Origin: Planctomycetota bacterium
GTDB taxonomy: Bacteria; Planctomycetota; UBA8742; UBA2392
Direction: 5' to 3'
Length of the DNA stretch: 64,000 nucleotides
Assembly: GCA_019186845.1 (NCBI GenBank)
Contig: JABARW010000016.1
Coordinates: forward strand, 28,038 to 92,037
Part shown: positions 42,877-51,628 of the stretch, piece after piece
Numbering within the stretch: the stretch's first letter is position 1
Layout of the letters: the number at the start of each line of letters is the position of its first letter
Position numbers and translations under genes: made by a program
Notes under the pieces: model-generated
What the model saw: only the letters and a program-made list of their open reading frames with translations
Database searches by the model: none
What the model was told of the DNA's origin: nothing

Positions 42877-43380
42877 TCAATTGGTGGTCTTGATGCCCAG
42901 CGCCTTTTTGATCTCGTCGATGTCCGTCTGCATGCGGTTCATCTCATGGCGCAGCTGGTCGCGCTCCTTCTTGGCGTCGTCGAGTTCCTTGCGGGCCTGC
43001 ACGAGATCGGCCTGCACCTGCTTGAATTCGTCCTCGGTCTTGTCGCTGCGCTTCTCAAGCTCTGAAGCACGCTTTTCAAGGTCGCTGACCTTCTTCTCGC
43101 CGCTGCTGACGCGCCCCTCAAGCTCGCCCACGCGCTTGTCATTGCGCGACTTGTACTCGGCCAGGTCGTTCTCGAGCTCGGTGAGGCGCTGCTCCGCCTC
43201 GCCGATGCGCTTCTTCTGCTGCAGTTGCTCGGCCTCGATGCGCTGCACATCTTTCTTGGTGGCCTGCTCCTTGGGCGCCACGGTGCTCTCGATGCGCTCA
43301 TAAATGAGCCAGCCCGTCCCGCCGATGAGCCCGAGCAGGACAATGGCCGATCCCCAGATGACCAGCTTGATCTGTTTCAT
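42877..43380 (-). CDS. small membrane-anchored coiled-coil protein
   Basis: 167 residues: one N-terminal membrane helix (LVIWGSAIVLLGLIGGTGWLI) and then an almost continuous heptad coiled coil rich in Glu/Lys/Arg from residue 30 to the end. Its ATG overlaps the stop of the upstream gene in an ATGA, so translation is coupled. Last gene of the operon that begins with the sigma factor. A structural or tethering role is inferred only. Confidence 0.8.
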   Translation of the reverse strand: MKQIKLVIWGSAIVLLGLIGGTGWLIYERIESTVAPKEQATKKDVQRIEAEQLQQKKRIGEAEQRLTELENDLAEYKSRNDKRVGELEGRVSSGEKKVSDLEKRASELEKRSDKTEDEFKQVQADLVQARKELDDAKKERDQLRHEMNRMQTDIDEIKKALGIKTTN

Positions 43381-43742
43381 GGCTTGCCCCCGGGCTCCTT
43401 GGGCACCTTCTGGCTGTCGCGCAGGCGTTGCCGCTCTTTCATGGTGATCTCGCGCTCGCGCAGCTTGTCCAGGATGGCCTTGACGTCAATCTCCCGCACC
43501 TCCACGGCAGAGCCGCAGGAAGCGCAGCGAACGTGGCCGAGGTCGTACGTGTCCGAACCCAGCTCAACGCCCTGCTGTTCTTCGATGTACAGGTTACCGT
43601 TGGGCAGCAGCAGGCAGGGGAAAGTGAACGGACGGGTGATCGTGAACTTGCCACGGTCACAGTCACCCACGATGGAAGTCAGGAACGAGTCCGGAATCCA
43701 GACCTTGCTGTTCTTGCAGCACAGGAGGCGGTCAAGGGCCAT
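43377..43742 (-). CDS. small protein with cysteine pairs, unknown function
   Basis: 121 residues from ATG 43742, which has GGAGA at good distance; an upstream in-frame TTG (43787) overlaps the FecR stop and is less likely. The protein carries CC near residue 9 and a CASC pair near residue 74, which could bind zinc, and has a charged C-terminal helix. No known family is recognised. It sits between the FecR-like and coiled-coil genes and overlaps the latter by four bases. Confidence 0.7.
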   Translation of the reverse strand: MALDRLLCCKNSKVWIPDSFLTSIVGDCDRGKFTITRPFTFPCLLLPNGNLYIEEQQGVELGSDTYDLGHVRCASCGSAVEVREIDVKAILDKLREREITMKERQRLRDSQKVPKEPGGKP

Positions 43743-43783
43743 GAAGTTCTCCGCCGGCCAGGCCGGCGACTGCCAAGCATCCG

Positions 43784-46700
43784 TCAACGTTGCGCCAGGG
43801 CCGCGAGGCTTGAGGGCTTGAGGGCGCCCGCTTCTTCAAATCGCGTCTTGCCCAGCACCTCAGCCAGTGCCGCGCGCCAGCGCTCGTCCAGGGCGCGCAG
43901 CGCATCGCTGGGCGCGCCGGAACGAGCAAGAACATAGTAGCACTGGGCCTGCGTCGCGTCAGGCGAATCGGCCCCTTCGGCGGAATAGTAGAGGCGCCAC
44001 AGGGCCTCCATGATCTTGGCCCGCGCCACCCGGGAGGACGCCTCGTTGTCACCCAGATCGAAGCCGCGATAGGGCGCGCAGAACCCCTCCAGCAGAGCGA
44101 CCATGCGCTTTTGGGTCTCGGCTTCGGCCTTGGCATACAGCTCCAGGGCCTGCTTCTGCTTCAACGAAAGCTGGCGGTCTTCCTCAAGCGCCCGCGCCCG
44201 GGTGAAGTCCAGCGCTCCGTGCTCGATTGAGAACTGTCGGAACTCAGCATCCATCTTGGCACGATCCTTCACCAGTTGCGACGACGCCACGGCATCACGC
44301 TCTTTGGCCAGCACGGCGCGAGCCTGGCTGCGCCGTGCGATGTCATCATCCACGGCCTGGCTCTTGTCACGCTCCACTTTTAGCTCATCGCTGCGGACCT
44401 TGGCCGCGTCGGCTTCTTCGACAATCTTCTGCTGGGCGGCCAGCTCGGCACGCAGCGGCTCGATTCTGCGCTCCAGATCCGCCTGGGCCAGGTCGTTGTC
44501 CTCCACTTCCCAGAGCGCCTTTTCGTACTCCACGGTGGCTTCACCGTACTGCTTTTGCAGCGCCTCCCACTCGACCTTGGCCGATTCCATGGCGGCCAGC
44601 TCGGCCTGCGTCCTGGCCAGGGTTTCAGCGGCCTTTGTCACCCGCGCCTCCGCCTGGGCCACGGCCTCTGCCGCCCTCTGCTCCGCCTCCTCCGCTTTGG
44701 CCGCCGACTCCGTAGCCAGCTTCAGCGCGGCTTCCAGGCCCGGCAGCGCTGCGGTCGCCGCATCCACCTTCTTCTGCGCGACCTCGGCCGCCTTGACGGC
44801 CTCGTCCAGCGCACTCTGCTTCGCAGCCGCGTCAGCCTTTGCGGCATCCAGCTGTTTCTTGAGTTCGCTGCCTTCGCGCTCGCCTTCAGGCAGCTTGTCC
44901 AGCTCGGCCTGCAACCGGTCGACCTCGGCCTGGGCCCCCTCCAGGGCACGGCGGGCGGCGTCACGCTTGAGCACGGCCTCAAGCAGGGCGTCACCGGCCT
45001 GGTTGTGGTCGACCTTGCCGGCTTGCAATGATTCCTGTGCTGAAGCGCGCGCGGCCCCGGCCGCTTCACGCGCCTTTCTGGCGCCGGCCTCGTCTTCGCG
45101 GGCGCCGGCCAGCGCGATGTCAGCCTTGGGTTCTTCGGCCTGGGCCGCTTCGTAGGCGGCCTTGCAATCGGCGAGCTTCTCCGCCGTGTAAACGCTGGCC
45201 TTCTGCTTGGCCTTGATGTCCGCCTGCAGCTTCACGGCTTTGTCCAGTCGCTCCTGCAACGGAACGCGCTTGCGTTTGAGATCATCGGACTGGTCTTCAA
45301 GCTGCCCGAGCTTGACCCTGATGAGGTCGGCCTCGGCCTTGGCAGCCGCCGCCTTGCGGACGGTTTCGCGCAGGGCCTCAATCTGCCGGGTCAACTCAGC
45401 GCGCTTTTCACCCTTAGGGTCGTAGCTCGAAGATTCCATCAGCTTCTTGATGGCCTCGTCCTGCGCAGCCATGGCCGCTTCCAGTTTCTCGATCTCCTGC
45501 AGGCGCACGATGGCCTGGGCGCGGCGGGCATCCAGCTCCGCCATCTGCTCCTGAAGGCTCTGCACGCGGGCCAGCAGGGTCATACCGGCGGCCCCGAGAC
45601 TTGGGTAGGTGTTGGGTCTGCGGCGCCAGTTTGCAATGGCGCCCAGAATGAACTCTTCGCCGGCGGCCAGTTGCTCGTCTGTCATGCGCAGGGGGCCTGA
45701 GACGGGAAGCTCGCTGGGGTCGCGTGCGTTGCCCGCGGCCAGCCGGGACTTGGCAGCCTGGATCTCGTCGGCCAACTGCTTCTCGAAAGCCTCAATCTCG
45801 CGATCGGCGTCCCGCAACACATGGCGGCTGCGATACTCCAGCAGGGCGGCTGCCGCCTCGCGCAGGCGGCGCTCGAGCTCAATCACGTTATGCTCGGCGC
45901 GCAGCGGAAACTCCGAGGTATTGAGCCAGTGCAACTGATCCTTGAAGCGCTCATTGGCGTCGATGCGCAGGAGCTGGAAATTCTCACCCTGCTGCTGGCC
46001 CGTAGTGACGGCCCCCCCCGCCTCAAACACCGCCCACTGGCCGCGCACCACCCGGTCCGCACGCTCACCACTATGGACCATGACGGAACCACGGAACACA
46101 CGCAGCACGGCCACGGGCCGGGCCGCCTGGGTCTGGTAGTTCTCCGGCAGCAGGAGCAGGGCGCGCTCGCCGCCGGCCAGATCAAACTCGGCAGCCGTAC
46201 CCGCCACTTCGCGCGCTCCGCGGTCAAAAATCAGGGCAAAGCGGCCGTCAGCCGAGGAAAAGCGCGCCCAGACCTCGCCTTTGGTCAGCTCCAGCACCTG
46301 GCGAACCTTCTCGCGCGGCTCACGCACTATCACGGCCGTGTCTCCCGCAAGGCTCACGCGGTTACCTTGGTCGAAGACCAACGTAGCCTGGGCGCCCAGA
46401 GCGGTCTGCACCTGCTGGTTCATCACCAGACGGCCCGAGGCCTGAGGGGACTGCGGCCGCGAATCCACGAGAATACGACCCTCAGCGCGCTCCAGCCGCA
46501 CATCGGGAGGGGCGATGTAGGCGCCCATGGTGTGAAACAGCACGAACATGGCCACCATACCCGCCGCCTGCAGCAGCAGGGCCGCGGCCGGGGGAATGCC
46601 CACGGCCTTGTGCGGGTTGCGCGCCCGCACATTCACCTGTACGCGCGAAAGGTCAAAGGGTGGGAATGTAAACAGTTCGCGCAGCTTCAGAGACTGGTTG

Positions 46701-46837
46701 CGCAGGGCATCCAACCTGGCCTGGGCCACCTTGTCCCGCACGACGCTTTGTTCAAAGCGCGCCGTCTCGTCGTCCTTCAGGCGCCCTTGAAGGTAGCGGC
46801 GAATCGTAGTGTCGCGCTGTTTGTCGGCATCGCTCAT
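43784..46837 (-). CDS. FecR-domain membrane protein with very long coiled coil
   Basis: 1017 residues. Residues 1-75 form an anti-sigma-like cytoplasmic part, then a hydrophobic helix (PPAAALLLQAAGMVAMFVLF, about 80-100), then a FecR domain (about 115-290: LVMNQQVQTALGAQATLVF, LTKGEVWARFS, VAGTAAEFDL, VLRVFRGSV). The remaining 700 residues are mostly a Glu/Ala/Lys-rich coiled coil (from about 430), of SMC or M-protein appearance. It overlaps the sigma-factor gene by four bases, the usual arrangement of an anti-sigma regulator with its partner. The exported coiled coil is far larger than in common FecR proteins (about 320 residues). Confidence 0.8.
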   Translation of the reverse strand: MSDADKQRDTTIRRYLQGRLKDDETARFEQSVVRDKVAQARLDALRNQSLKLRELFTFPPFDLSRVQVNVRARNPHKAVGIPPAAALLLQAAGMVAMFVLFHTMGAYIAPPDVRLERAEGRILVDSRPQSPQASGRLVMNQQVQTALGAQATLVFDQGNRVSLAGDTAVIVREPREKVRQVLELTKGEVWARFSSADGRFALIFDRGAREVAGTAAEFDLAGGERALLLLPENYQTQAARPVAVLRVFRGSVMVHSGERADRVVRGQWAVFEAGGAVTTGQQQGENFQLLRIDANERFKDQLHWLNTSEFPLRAEHNVIELERRLREAAAALLEYRSRHVLRDADREIEAFEKQLADEIQAAKSRLAAGNARDPSELPVSGPLRMTDEQLAAGEEFILGAIANWRRRPNTYPSLGAAGMTLLARVQSLQEQMAELDARRAQAIVRLQEIEKLEAAMAAQDEAIKKLMESSSYDPKGEKRAELTRQIEALRETVRKAAAAKAEADLIRVKLGQLEDQSDDLKRKRVPLQERLDKAVKLQADIKAKQKASVYTAEKLADCKAAYEAAQAEEPKADIALAGAREDEAGARKAREAAGAARASAQESLQAGKVDHNQAGDALLEAVLKRDAARRALEGAQAEVDRLQAELDKLPEGEREGSELKKQLDAAKADAAAKQSALDEAVKAAEVAQKKVDAATAALPGLEAALKLATESAAKAEEAEQRAAEAVAQAEARVTKAAETLARTQAELAAMESAKVEWEALQKQYGEATVEYEKALWEVEDNDLAQADLERRIEPLRAELAAQQKIVEEADAAKVRSDELKVERDKSQAVDDDIARRSQARAVLAKERDAVASSQLVKDRAKMDAEFRQFSIEHGALDFTRARALEEDRQLSLKQKQALELYAKAEAETQKRMVALLEGFCAPYRGFDLGDNEASSRVARAKIMEALWRLYYSAEGADSPDATQAQCYYVLARSGAPSDALRALDERWRAALAEVLGKTRFEEAGALKPSSLAALAQR

Positions 46838-47478
46838 CCCAGACTCTCCGACAACACGCCCGCCCTGACCAGCGCCCGGCAGGCGCCTTCGGTGCGGTCT
46901 TCCACCTCGGCGGGAGAAAGGCCCGTCCAGCGTGCAATGACTTCGGGCTCGATGCCGAGCCTGAACTGAAGGCAGAGCAGTTCGCGCTCCGCCGCGGAAA
47001 TACAGGCCAGCGACCCGGACTGCCGCTTCATCAGGGCCCGCAAGTCCTCGGCGCGGAACTTGGTGGTGTCGTCTTCGCGAAAGGCCCGGATGACCCCCTC
47101 GCTCACGGCGGCCGCCAACTGCGCCTCGGACATGTTCAACTCACTGAGAACCTCGCCGTGCCGATAACTTGTCTTCAAGCTGCGGGGATCGGGACCCTGG
47201 GCCAGCACCTCTTTGTGGCGCGCGCGCAGGGTGCGGCAGGCGCACTCCAGCACAAACCGGCGCAGGGCCTCATCGCTGCCGGTTTCCGCGGCGCGGATTT
47301 GTGCCAGTGCATCGACCAGAATGTCCTCGACCAGTGGCTCAAAGGCCCCGTCACGCGCCGGGATCAGGGCTGTAGCATAGTCCACGACTTCAGGCCCAAA
47401 GCGCTTCATGAATGCGTTGACGGAACCAGCGTTAGCCGCAAGCAGGTCCGACACGAGTCGTGCTGGCTGGGAGATCAT
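46834..47478 (-). CDS. ECF-type sigma factor
   Basis: 214 residues with two sigma-70 regions: region 2-like FMKRFGPEVVDYATALIPARDG...EDILVDALAQI and region 4-like ERELLCLQFRLGIEPEVIARWTGLSPAEVEDRTEGACRALV, a helix-turn-helix typical of ECF factors. GGAGG four bases before 47478 fixes the start; the frame could begin at 47496 where an ATGA overlaps the ftsY stop. The next gene is its presumed FecR-like anti-sigma partner. Targets unknown; autoregulation is common in this class. Confidence 0.82.
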   Translation of the reverse strand: MISQPARLVSDLLAANAGSVNAFMKRFGPEVVDYATALIPARDGAFEPLVEDILVDALAQIRAAETGSDEALRRFVLECACRTLRARHKEVLAQGPDPRSLKTSYRHGEVLSELNMSEAQLAAAVSEGVIRAFREDDTTKFRAEDLRALMKRQSGSLACISAAERELLCLQFRLGIEPEVIARWTGLSPAEVEDRTEGACRALVRAGVLSESLG

Positions 47479-47492
47479 CGAGCCTCCGCGGA

Positions 47493-48629
47493 TCATGCCG
47501 CGTCGCTGCCGGTGTCACCGTTTTCGATGTTAAACAGCGCATCCACAAAGGTTTCAGCATTAAACGGCTGAATGTCGTCGAAGCCCTCCCCGAGTCCGAC
47601 AAACTTCACGGGCACCGCCACCTTCTCGTTAATCGTCAGCACGGCGCCGCCCTTGGCCGTGCCGTCGAGTTTGGCCAGAAACAGCCCGCTCACGCTGGCG
47701 GCAGCCTTGAACATCTCGGCCTGAGTTACGGCGTTCTGGCCTGTGGTGGCATCCAGCACGAGAATGGTTTCATGGGGCGCGCCGGGAATCTTGTTACCCA
47801 GCACCTTCGTAATCTTGGTGAGTTCATCCATCAGGTTCTTCTGCGTGTGCAGCCGCCCTGCGGTGTCCACCAGCAGCACATCAGCCTTGAGTTCCAGGGC
47901 GCGCTCAGCACCCTTGTAAGCGACCGACGCGGGGTCAGCCTTGTCGGCTCCGGCCACCACCTCGCAGCCAATACGTTCACTCCAGGTCTGCAGTTGCTTC
48001 ACGGCAGCCGCCCTGAAGGTATCCGCGGCGGCCAGCACCACTTTCTTGCCTTCACGCACGAAGTGTCGCGCAATCTTGGCGATGCTCGTGGTCTTGCCTA
48101 CCCCGTTGACGCCCACCACCAGCACCACCGTGGGTCCGCTGGGAGCATAGCTGATGGAGTTGCCGCGCCGGGTCAGGCGTTCTTTGAGGTCCTTGCGGAT
48201 AAAAGGAACAATCTGGTCCGTGGTTTCGATGGTGGCGTTCTTCCAGGCGCCGCGCAGGACTTCCATGAGGTGTTCAGTCGTCGCAACGCCGAGGTCAGCC
48301 TCAAGCATGGCTTCCTCGAGCTTGTCGAGCGTTTCAGCGTCAATCTTCTTGCCCAGGCCCACGAGCCCCATGACCTTGCGCCGGAAAATCATGGAGGTCT
48401 TGGAAATGGCCTTGGTCAGCCGCGCGAAAATGCCCTTCTTCTCGGGCGCAGGCTCAGCTTGCGTCTCGGGCGCCTCCGGCTGCGGAGGAGCGGGTGGGGC
48501 AGCCTCCCGGGGTTCGCCGGCATCGTCCTTCTTCTTGAACAGCCCAAAGAAGCCCCCACCCTTTTTCTCGGGCGGTGCCTCGGGCGGCGTCTGGGGATCT
48601 GCCTTCTTCTTGAAGAAACCAAGTGCCAT
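47493..48629 (-). CDS. ftsY: signal recognition particle receptor FtsY
   Basis: 378 residues: a Lys/Pro/Glu-rich N-terminal A region with FFKKK and FGLFKKK repeats for membrane contact, then the NG GTPase domain. GTPase motifs are [15 protein letters not shown] (P-loop near residue 174), [38 protein letters not shown] and [12 protein letters not shown], closing with [13 protein letters not shown]. It docks ribosome-nascent chain-SRP complexes at the membrane. Its stop overlaps the possible first codon of the sigma gene, so the sigma operon may be read from the ftsY promoter. Confidence 0.96.
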   Translation of the reverse strand: MALGFFKKKADPQTPPEAPPEKKGGGFFGLFKKKDDAGEPREAAPPAPPQPEAPETQAEPAPEKKGIFARLTKAISKTSMIFRRKVMGLVGLGKKIDAETLDKLEEAMLEADLGVATTEHLMEVLRGAWKNATIETTDQIVPFIRKDLKERLTRRGNSISYAPSGPTVVLVVGVNGVGKTTSIAKIARHFVREGKKVVLAAADTFRAAAVKQLQTWSERIGCEVVAGADKADPASVAYKGAERALELKADVLLVDTAGRLHTQKNLMDELTKITKVLGNKIPGAPHETILVLDATTGQNAVTQAEMFKAAASVSGLFLAKLDGTAKGGAVLTINEKVAVPVKFVGLGEGFDDIQPFNAETFVDALFNIENGDTGSDAA

Positions 48630-48767
48630 GCCAGTTTCCGGATAAGCAAGGGGCCAGTGTAGCGCCGCATGGCCCTACCGTCATGCCCCAGACCACCAGC
48701 TTGAATCAACGGACACACCGCCTGGGTGCCGGGTTGGCCGGCCAGGCCCTGAGGCTATGCTGGACCC

Positions 48768-49481
48768 ATGGCCAGTGCCGACATCGCCACGCCCTGCATC
48801 CAGTGCGGCAGCGTAACGCGCCCTGGGGCAACATTCTGCGATCATTGCGGCATTCCGCTGGGCGTCGCCGGCGTGGACTCCTATCTGGACTCGGGCGAAA
48901 AGGGCCCGCCCCCACCCGCCGTGCCACAGACCAGATCGCGCTGGCCCCTGACCGCGCTGCTGCTTTCCGCGGCGGCCATTGTGTTTGCCGGGCTTGTGGG
49001 CGCCTTTGTGGTGGCTCCCCTGGTCGCCGGCGATACGTCGGACCCAGCCGACTGGACGGACGTGCACTCCGATTCGGGCCGCTTCGCCGCGCGGTTTCCC
49101 GCCGCGCCCCGAGCAGAGGTGTTGGCTGTCCAGACCATGGTGGGCGAGCGCCGGCTTCACGTACTGCGCTGCACACAGGGCAAGGCTCAGTTCGAGATTT
49201 CCTGGTTTGACTTGCGTGGTGCCGACGGCCGCGAAGCCGCATACAGCCCCGAGCGCGGCCTGGACCTGATGGCCGAGCAGGGCCGCCTCGTCAGCCGCGA
49301 CTGGGTCGAAGTCGGAGACGTCCTGGCGCTCCGCGCTGACATTCACGTCGGCGAACACGACCGCAACGAGGTCGCCATCCTGGTGCGGCAAGGCCGGGTG
49401 TTCGTCATTGCCCTTTCCGGCGTGCGTCGCGACCAGCCGTCGCAATTCGGGGTCTTCCTCAACTCGCTGAAGTTTGATTGA
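48768..49481 (+). CDS. zinc-ribbon single-pass membrane protein
   Basis: 237 residues. A C4 zinc ribbon at residues 10-28 (CIQCG...CDHCG), a short linker and a membrane helix (PLTALLLSAAAIVFAGLVGAFVV, about 60-82) precede an outside domain of about 150 residues with beta-strand character (DSGRFAARFPAAPR, RRLHVLRC, VFVIALSGVR) that ends FGVFLNSLKF. That domain resembles small exported domains seen in other planctomycete proteins; function unknown. Divergent from ftsY. Confidence 0.75.
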   Translation: MASADIATPCIQCGSVTRPGATFCDHCGIPLGVAGVDSYLDSGEKGPPPPAVPQTRSRWPLTALLLSAAAIVFAGLVGAFVVAPLVAGDTSDPADWTDVHSDSGRFAARFPAAPRAEVLAVQTMVGERRLHVLRCTQGKAQFEISWFDLRGADGREAAYSPERGLDLMAEQGRLVSRDWVEVGDVLALRADIHVGEHDRNEVAILVRQGRVFVIALSGVRRDQPSQFGVFLNSLKFD

Positions 49482-49520
49482 GCGCGACGGTCTGCGGCCT
49501 CGCGATTGCCCGCAAGGCAA

Positions 49521-49544
49521 AGGGGCGACGTCACCGTCGCCCCT
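49521..49544. terminator. bidirectional hairpin between convergent genes
   Basis: AGGGGCGACG (49521-49530), loop TCAC, CGTCGCCCCT (49535-49544). It lies between the stops of the zinc-ribbon and OsmC genes; no real T-tract. Confidence 0.55.
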
Positions 49545-49574
49545 CTGGGGGATGCATCGGGTATCAGCGACCCG

Positions 49575-50000
49575 CTAGGCCAGCTTGGCATCGAGCGTGA
49601 TCTGCGCGGCCGCGAGCAGACGCGAAATGGGGCAGCCGTTCTTGGCGTCGTTGGCCTTGGCCTCAAAAGTCTTGGCATCAATTCCGGGCACCTTGGCAAC
49701 CGTGCTGAGGTGAATCTTGGTCACGGTCATCTTCTCGGCGACCTTCTCGATGGTGACTTTGGCTTCGGTCTTGATGCTGTCGGCCTTGAAATTGGCCTGG
49801 CCCAGAATGTTTGACAGGGCCATGGAGAAGCAGCCGGCATGCGCGGCGGCAATCAGCTCTTCGGGGTTGGTGCCCTTGCCCTCTTCAAATCGGGTGCTGA
49901 ACGAGTACTGGCCCTCAAAGGCACCGGAGCCCAGCTTCATGGTGCCCTTACCTTCCTTCAGCGTGCCCTTCCACTCGGCGGATGATGAACGAACAGGCAT
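49575..50000 (-). CDS. OsmC-family peroxiredoxin
   Basis: 141 residues of the OsmC/Ohr fold, which reduces organic hydroperoxides. The two reactive cysteines are present: C57 in AAAHAGCFSMALS and C123 in NGCPISRLL. NPEELIAAAHAGCF and the N-terminal AEWKGTLKEGKG are typical of OsmC rather than Ohr. AAGGAAG seven bases upstream supports the start. It stands alone between two unrelated genes; with the peroxiredoxin at 12.3 kb it is the second peroxide-detoxifying gene of the window. Confidence 0.92.
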   Translation of the reverse strand: MPVRSSSAEWKGTLKEGKGTMKLGSGAFEGQYSFSTRFEEGKGTNPEELIAAAHAGCFSMALSNILGQANFKADSIKTEAKVTIEKVAEKMTVTKIHLSTVAKVPGIDAKTFEAKANDAKNGCPISRLLAAAQITLDAKLA

Positions 50001-50154
50001 GTGTCTTCCTTTCAGTAGTGCGGCTCAGCCGCGCTGTCACAATTTTGGACTCGTCAAGTCCGCAGAAGCATAGCAAGGGACCGGCGCAAGCCAACACAGT
50101 CACTGCGGGCACGGGCCGCCGCGCCACGCGACACCCTGCAGGAGTCCGGGCCGG

Positions 50155-51603
50155 TTACGCCGTCGTCGGAGGCTGCACGTCGGCATAAGCGGCTTCGATG
50201 GCCTGGAGGTCCGTGGTGTTCCCTACTTCTGTCAGAACCTCACGGGCGAACTTCATGAGTGCTTCGGCACGCGGCACCGCCCCCCGCTGCTTGAGCAGCG
50301 CGGCAAAGCGGCCGGACTGGATGGCCTGCACCGCGCGGTCCGGGGATTTCTCCAACAGCGCCAGCCCTTCTTCGAACTCGCTTTGCGCTTCGTCCAGCTT
50401 GCCCATGAAGTGCAGCAGCTGGGCAAAGTTCGCCTTGACGTGTCCCATCATACGCGGAAAGCCCAGCCGCCGGCCAACGGCGATGGCACGGCGGTAACAC
50501 TCCTCGCCGCGCGAGAATTTGCCCGTGTACTTGTACAGGCCGCCCAGATTGACCAGGGCGCTCATTTCTCCCATGGCGTCGCCCAGCTCGCGCGCGACAT
50601 CCAGGCCGCGCAAAGCAAGGGGCTCGGCCTCCTCGTAACGGCCCTGCATGCGAATCATGCCCGCCACACGCCCGGAAGCCGCCACAATATCCGCCTGCAG
50701 GCCAAGGCGCTCGTAAATGGACAGGGCTTCTGATGCCAGCTTCTCGGCGGCCACGCGGTCGCCCCGGGTGTGATGGAGGCGCGAAAGATCCATCAGTGCC
50801 TTCGCCTCACCCTGAAGGTCTCCCAGCCGGCGCTGCCGGGCCAGGGCTTCGTCCAGCCAGTGTCGCGCCCTCTCCATGTCTCCGGCCTCAAGGCAAAGGG
50901 TGCCTCGCAGCATGAGAGCCTGGGCCTCCAGTCCGGCGAGGCCGTGGCAGCGCGCAAGTTCGATTCCCTCCTCAAGCAAGGCTGTGCCTTCCTCCCGCCG
51001 TCCGCGCTCCAGGAATGGGATCACGAGCGCAAGGGCGGCCTCCGCACGCCTTTCCCCCGACGCCTCTCCCAGAATCTGCTCCGCGAGATCATCCAGCTCT
51101 TTGAAGCTGCCCAGACGGTAATAGCAGCGGGCGAGATCAATGCGCGCCCGATGCAGAAGTTCATCCGGCAGGCGCGCCCCGTCGCCCAACAGGCGCTCAA
51201 GGCGCTTGGCCGCACTGGCCCAGTCCGCCAGGTGGATCTGCTGTAACGCCGCCTCGAGTTCGGCCTGAGGGCGGAACTCCGCGCCATGAGGGTGCCGGCA
51301 CAGGCGCTCGTAGATATCCAGCGCGCGACGGCACTGGTAGTGCCGGGCGGCATGGGCCGCCGCGCGTTGCAGATAGGCAATTTCCCGTCGCGACAGGGAG
51401 TCGTCACTTTGGCCCGCTTGCGCGTGTTGGGCATGTTCGGCCAGCTCCAGCGCCAGAAGCTCCAGGTCGGGCTCGGGGAGCAGGCTTTCCAGGATGTCCA
51501 GGGCAAGGCGGTGAAGACGCGCGCGATCCGCGGGCATGTGGAGCTGATAGGCCGCGTCGCGCAGGAGGGCGTGCCGGAAGATGTAGGCTTCTTCAGCCTT
51601 CAT
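50155..51603 (-). CDS. TPR protein resembling the tail of a STAND/ATPase regulator, copy 2
   Basis: 482 residues, nearly all TPR helices of the Kinesin-light-chain/MalT type (for example YERLGLQADIVAASGRVAGM, ELGDAMGEMSALVNLGGLY, YTGKFSRGEECYRRAIAVG). It starts EEAYIFRHALLRDAAYQLHM, a sequence that normally sits at the end of the ATPase part of large AAA/STAND kinases or adenylate cyclases (FRHALxREAAY). Here no ATPase precedes it. The gene follows its paralogue by 25 bases. It may be a free-standing protein-binding module or a relic. Confidence 0.75.
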   Translation of the reverse strand: MKAEEAYIFRHALLRDAAYQLHMPADRARLHRLALDILESLLPEPDLELLALELAEHAQHAQAGQSDDSLSRREIAYLQRAAAHAARHYQCRRALDIYERLCRHPHGAEFRPQAELEAALQQIHLADWASAAKRLERLLGDGARLPDELLHRARIDLARCYYRLGSFKELDDLAEQILGEASGERRAEAALALVIPFLERGRREEGTALLEEGIELARCHGLAGLEAQALMLRGTLCLEAGDMERARHWLDEALARQRRLGDLQGEAKALMDLSRLHHTRGDRVAAEKLASEALSIYERLGLQADIVAASGRVAGMIRMQGRYEEAEPLALRGLDVARELGDAMGEMSALVNLGGLYKYTGKFSRGEECYRRAIAVGRRLGFPRMMGHVKANFAQLLHFMGKLDEAQSEFEEGLALLEKSPDRAVQAIQSGRFAALLKQRGAVPRAEALMKFAREVLTEVGNTTDLQAIEAAYADVQPPTTA

Positions 51604-51628
51604 GGGTGCCCCGTGACCTGGCCGCCTG

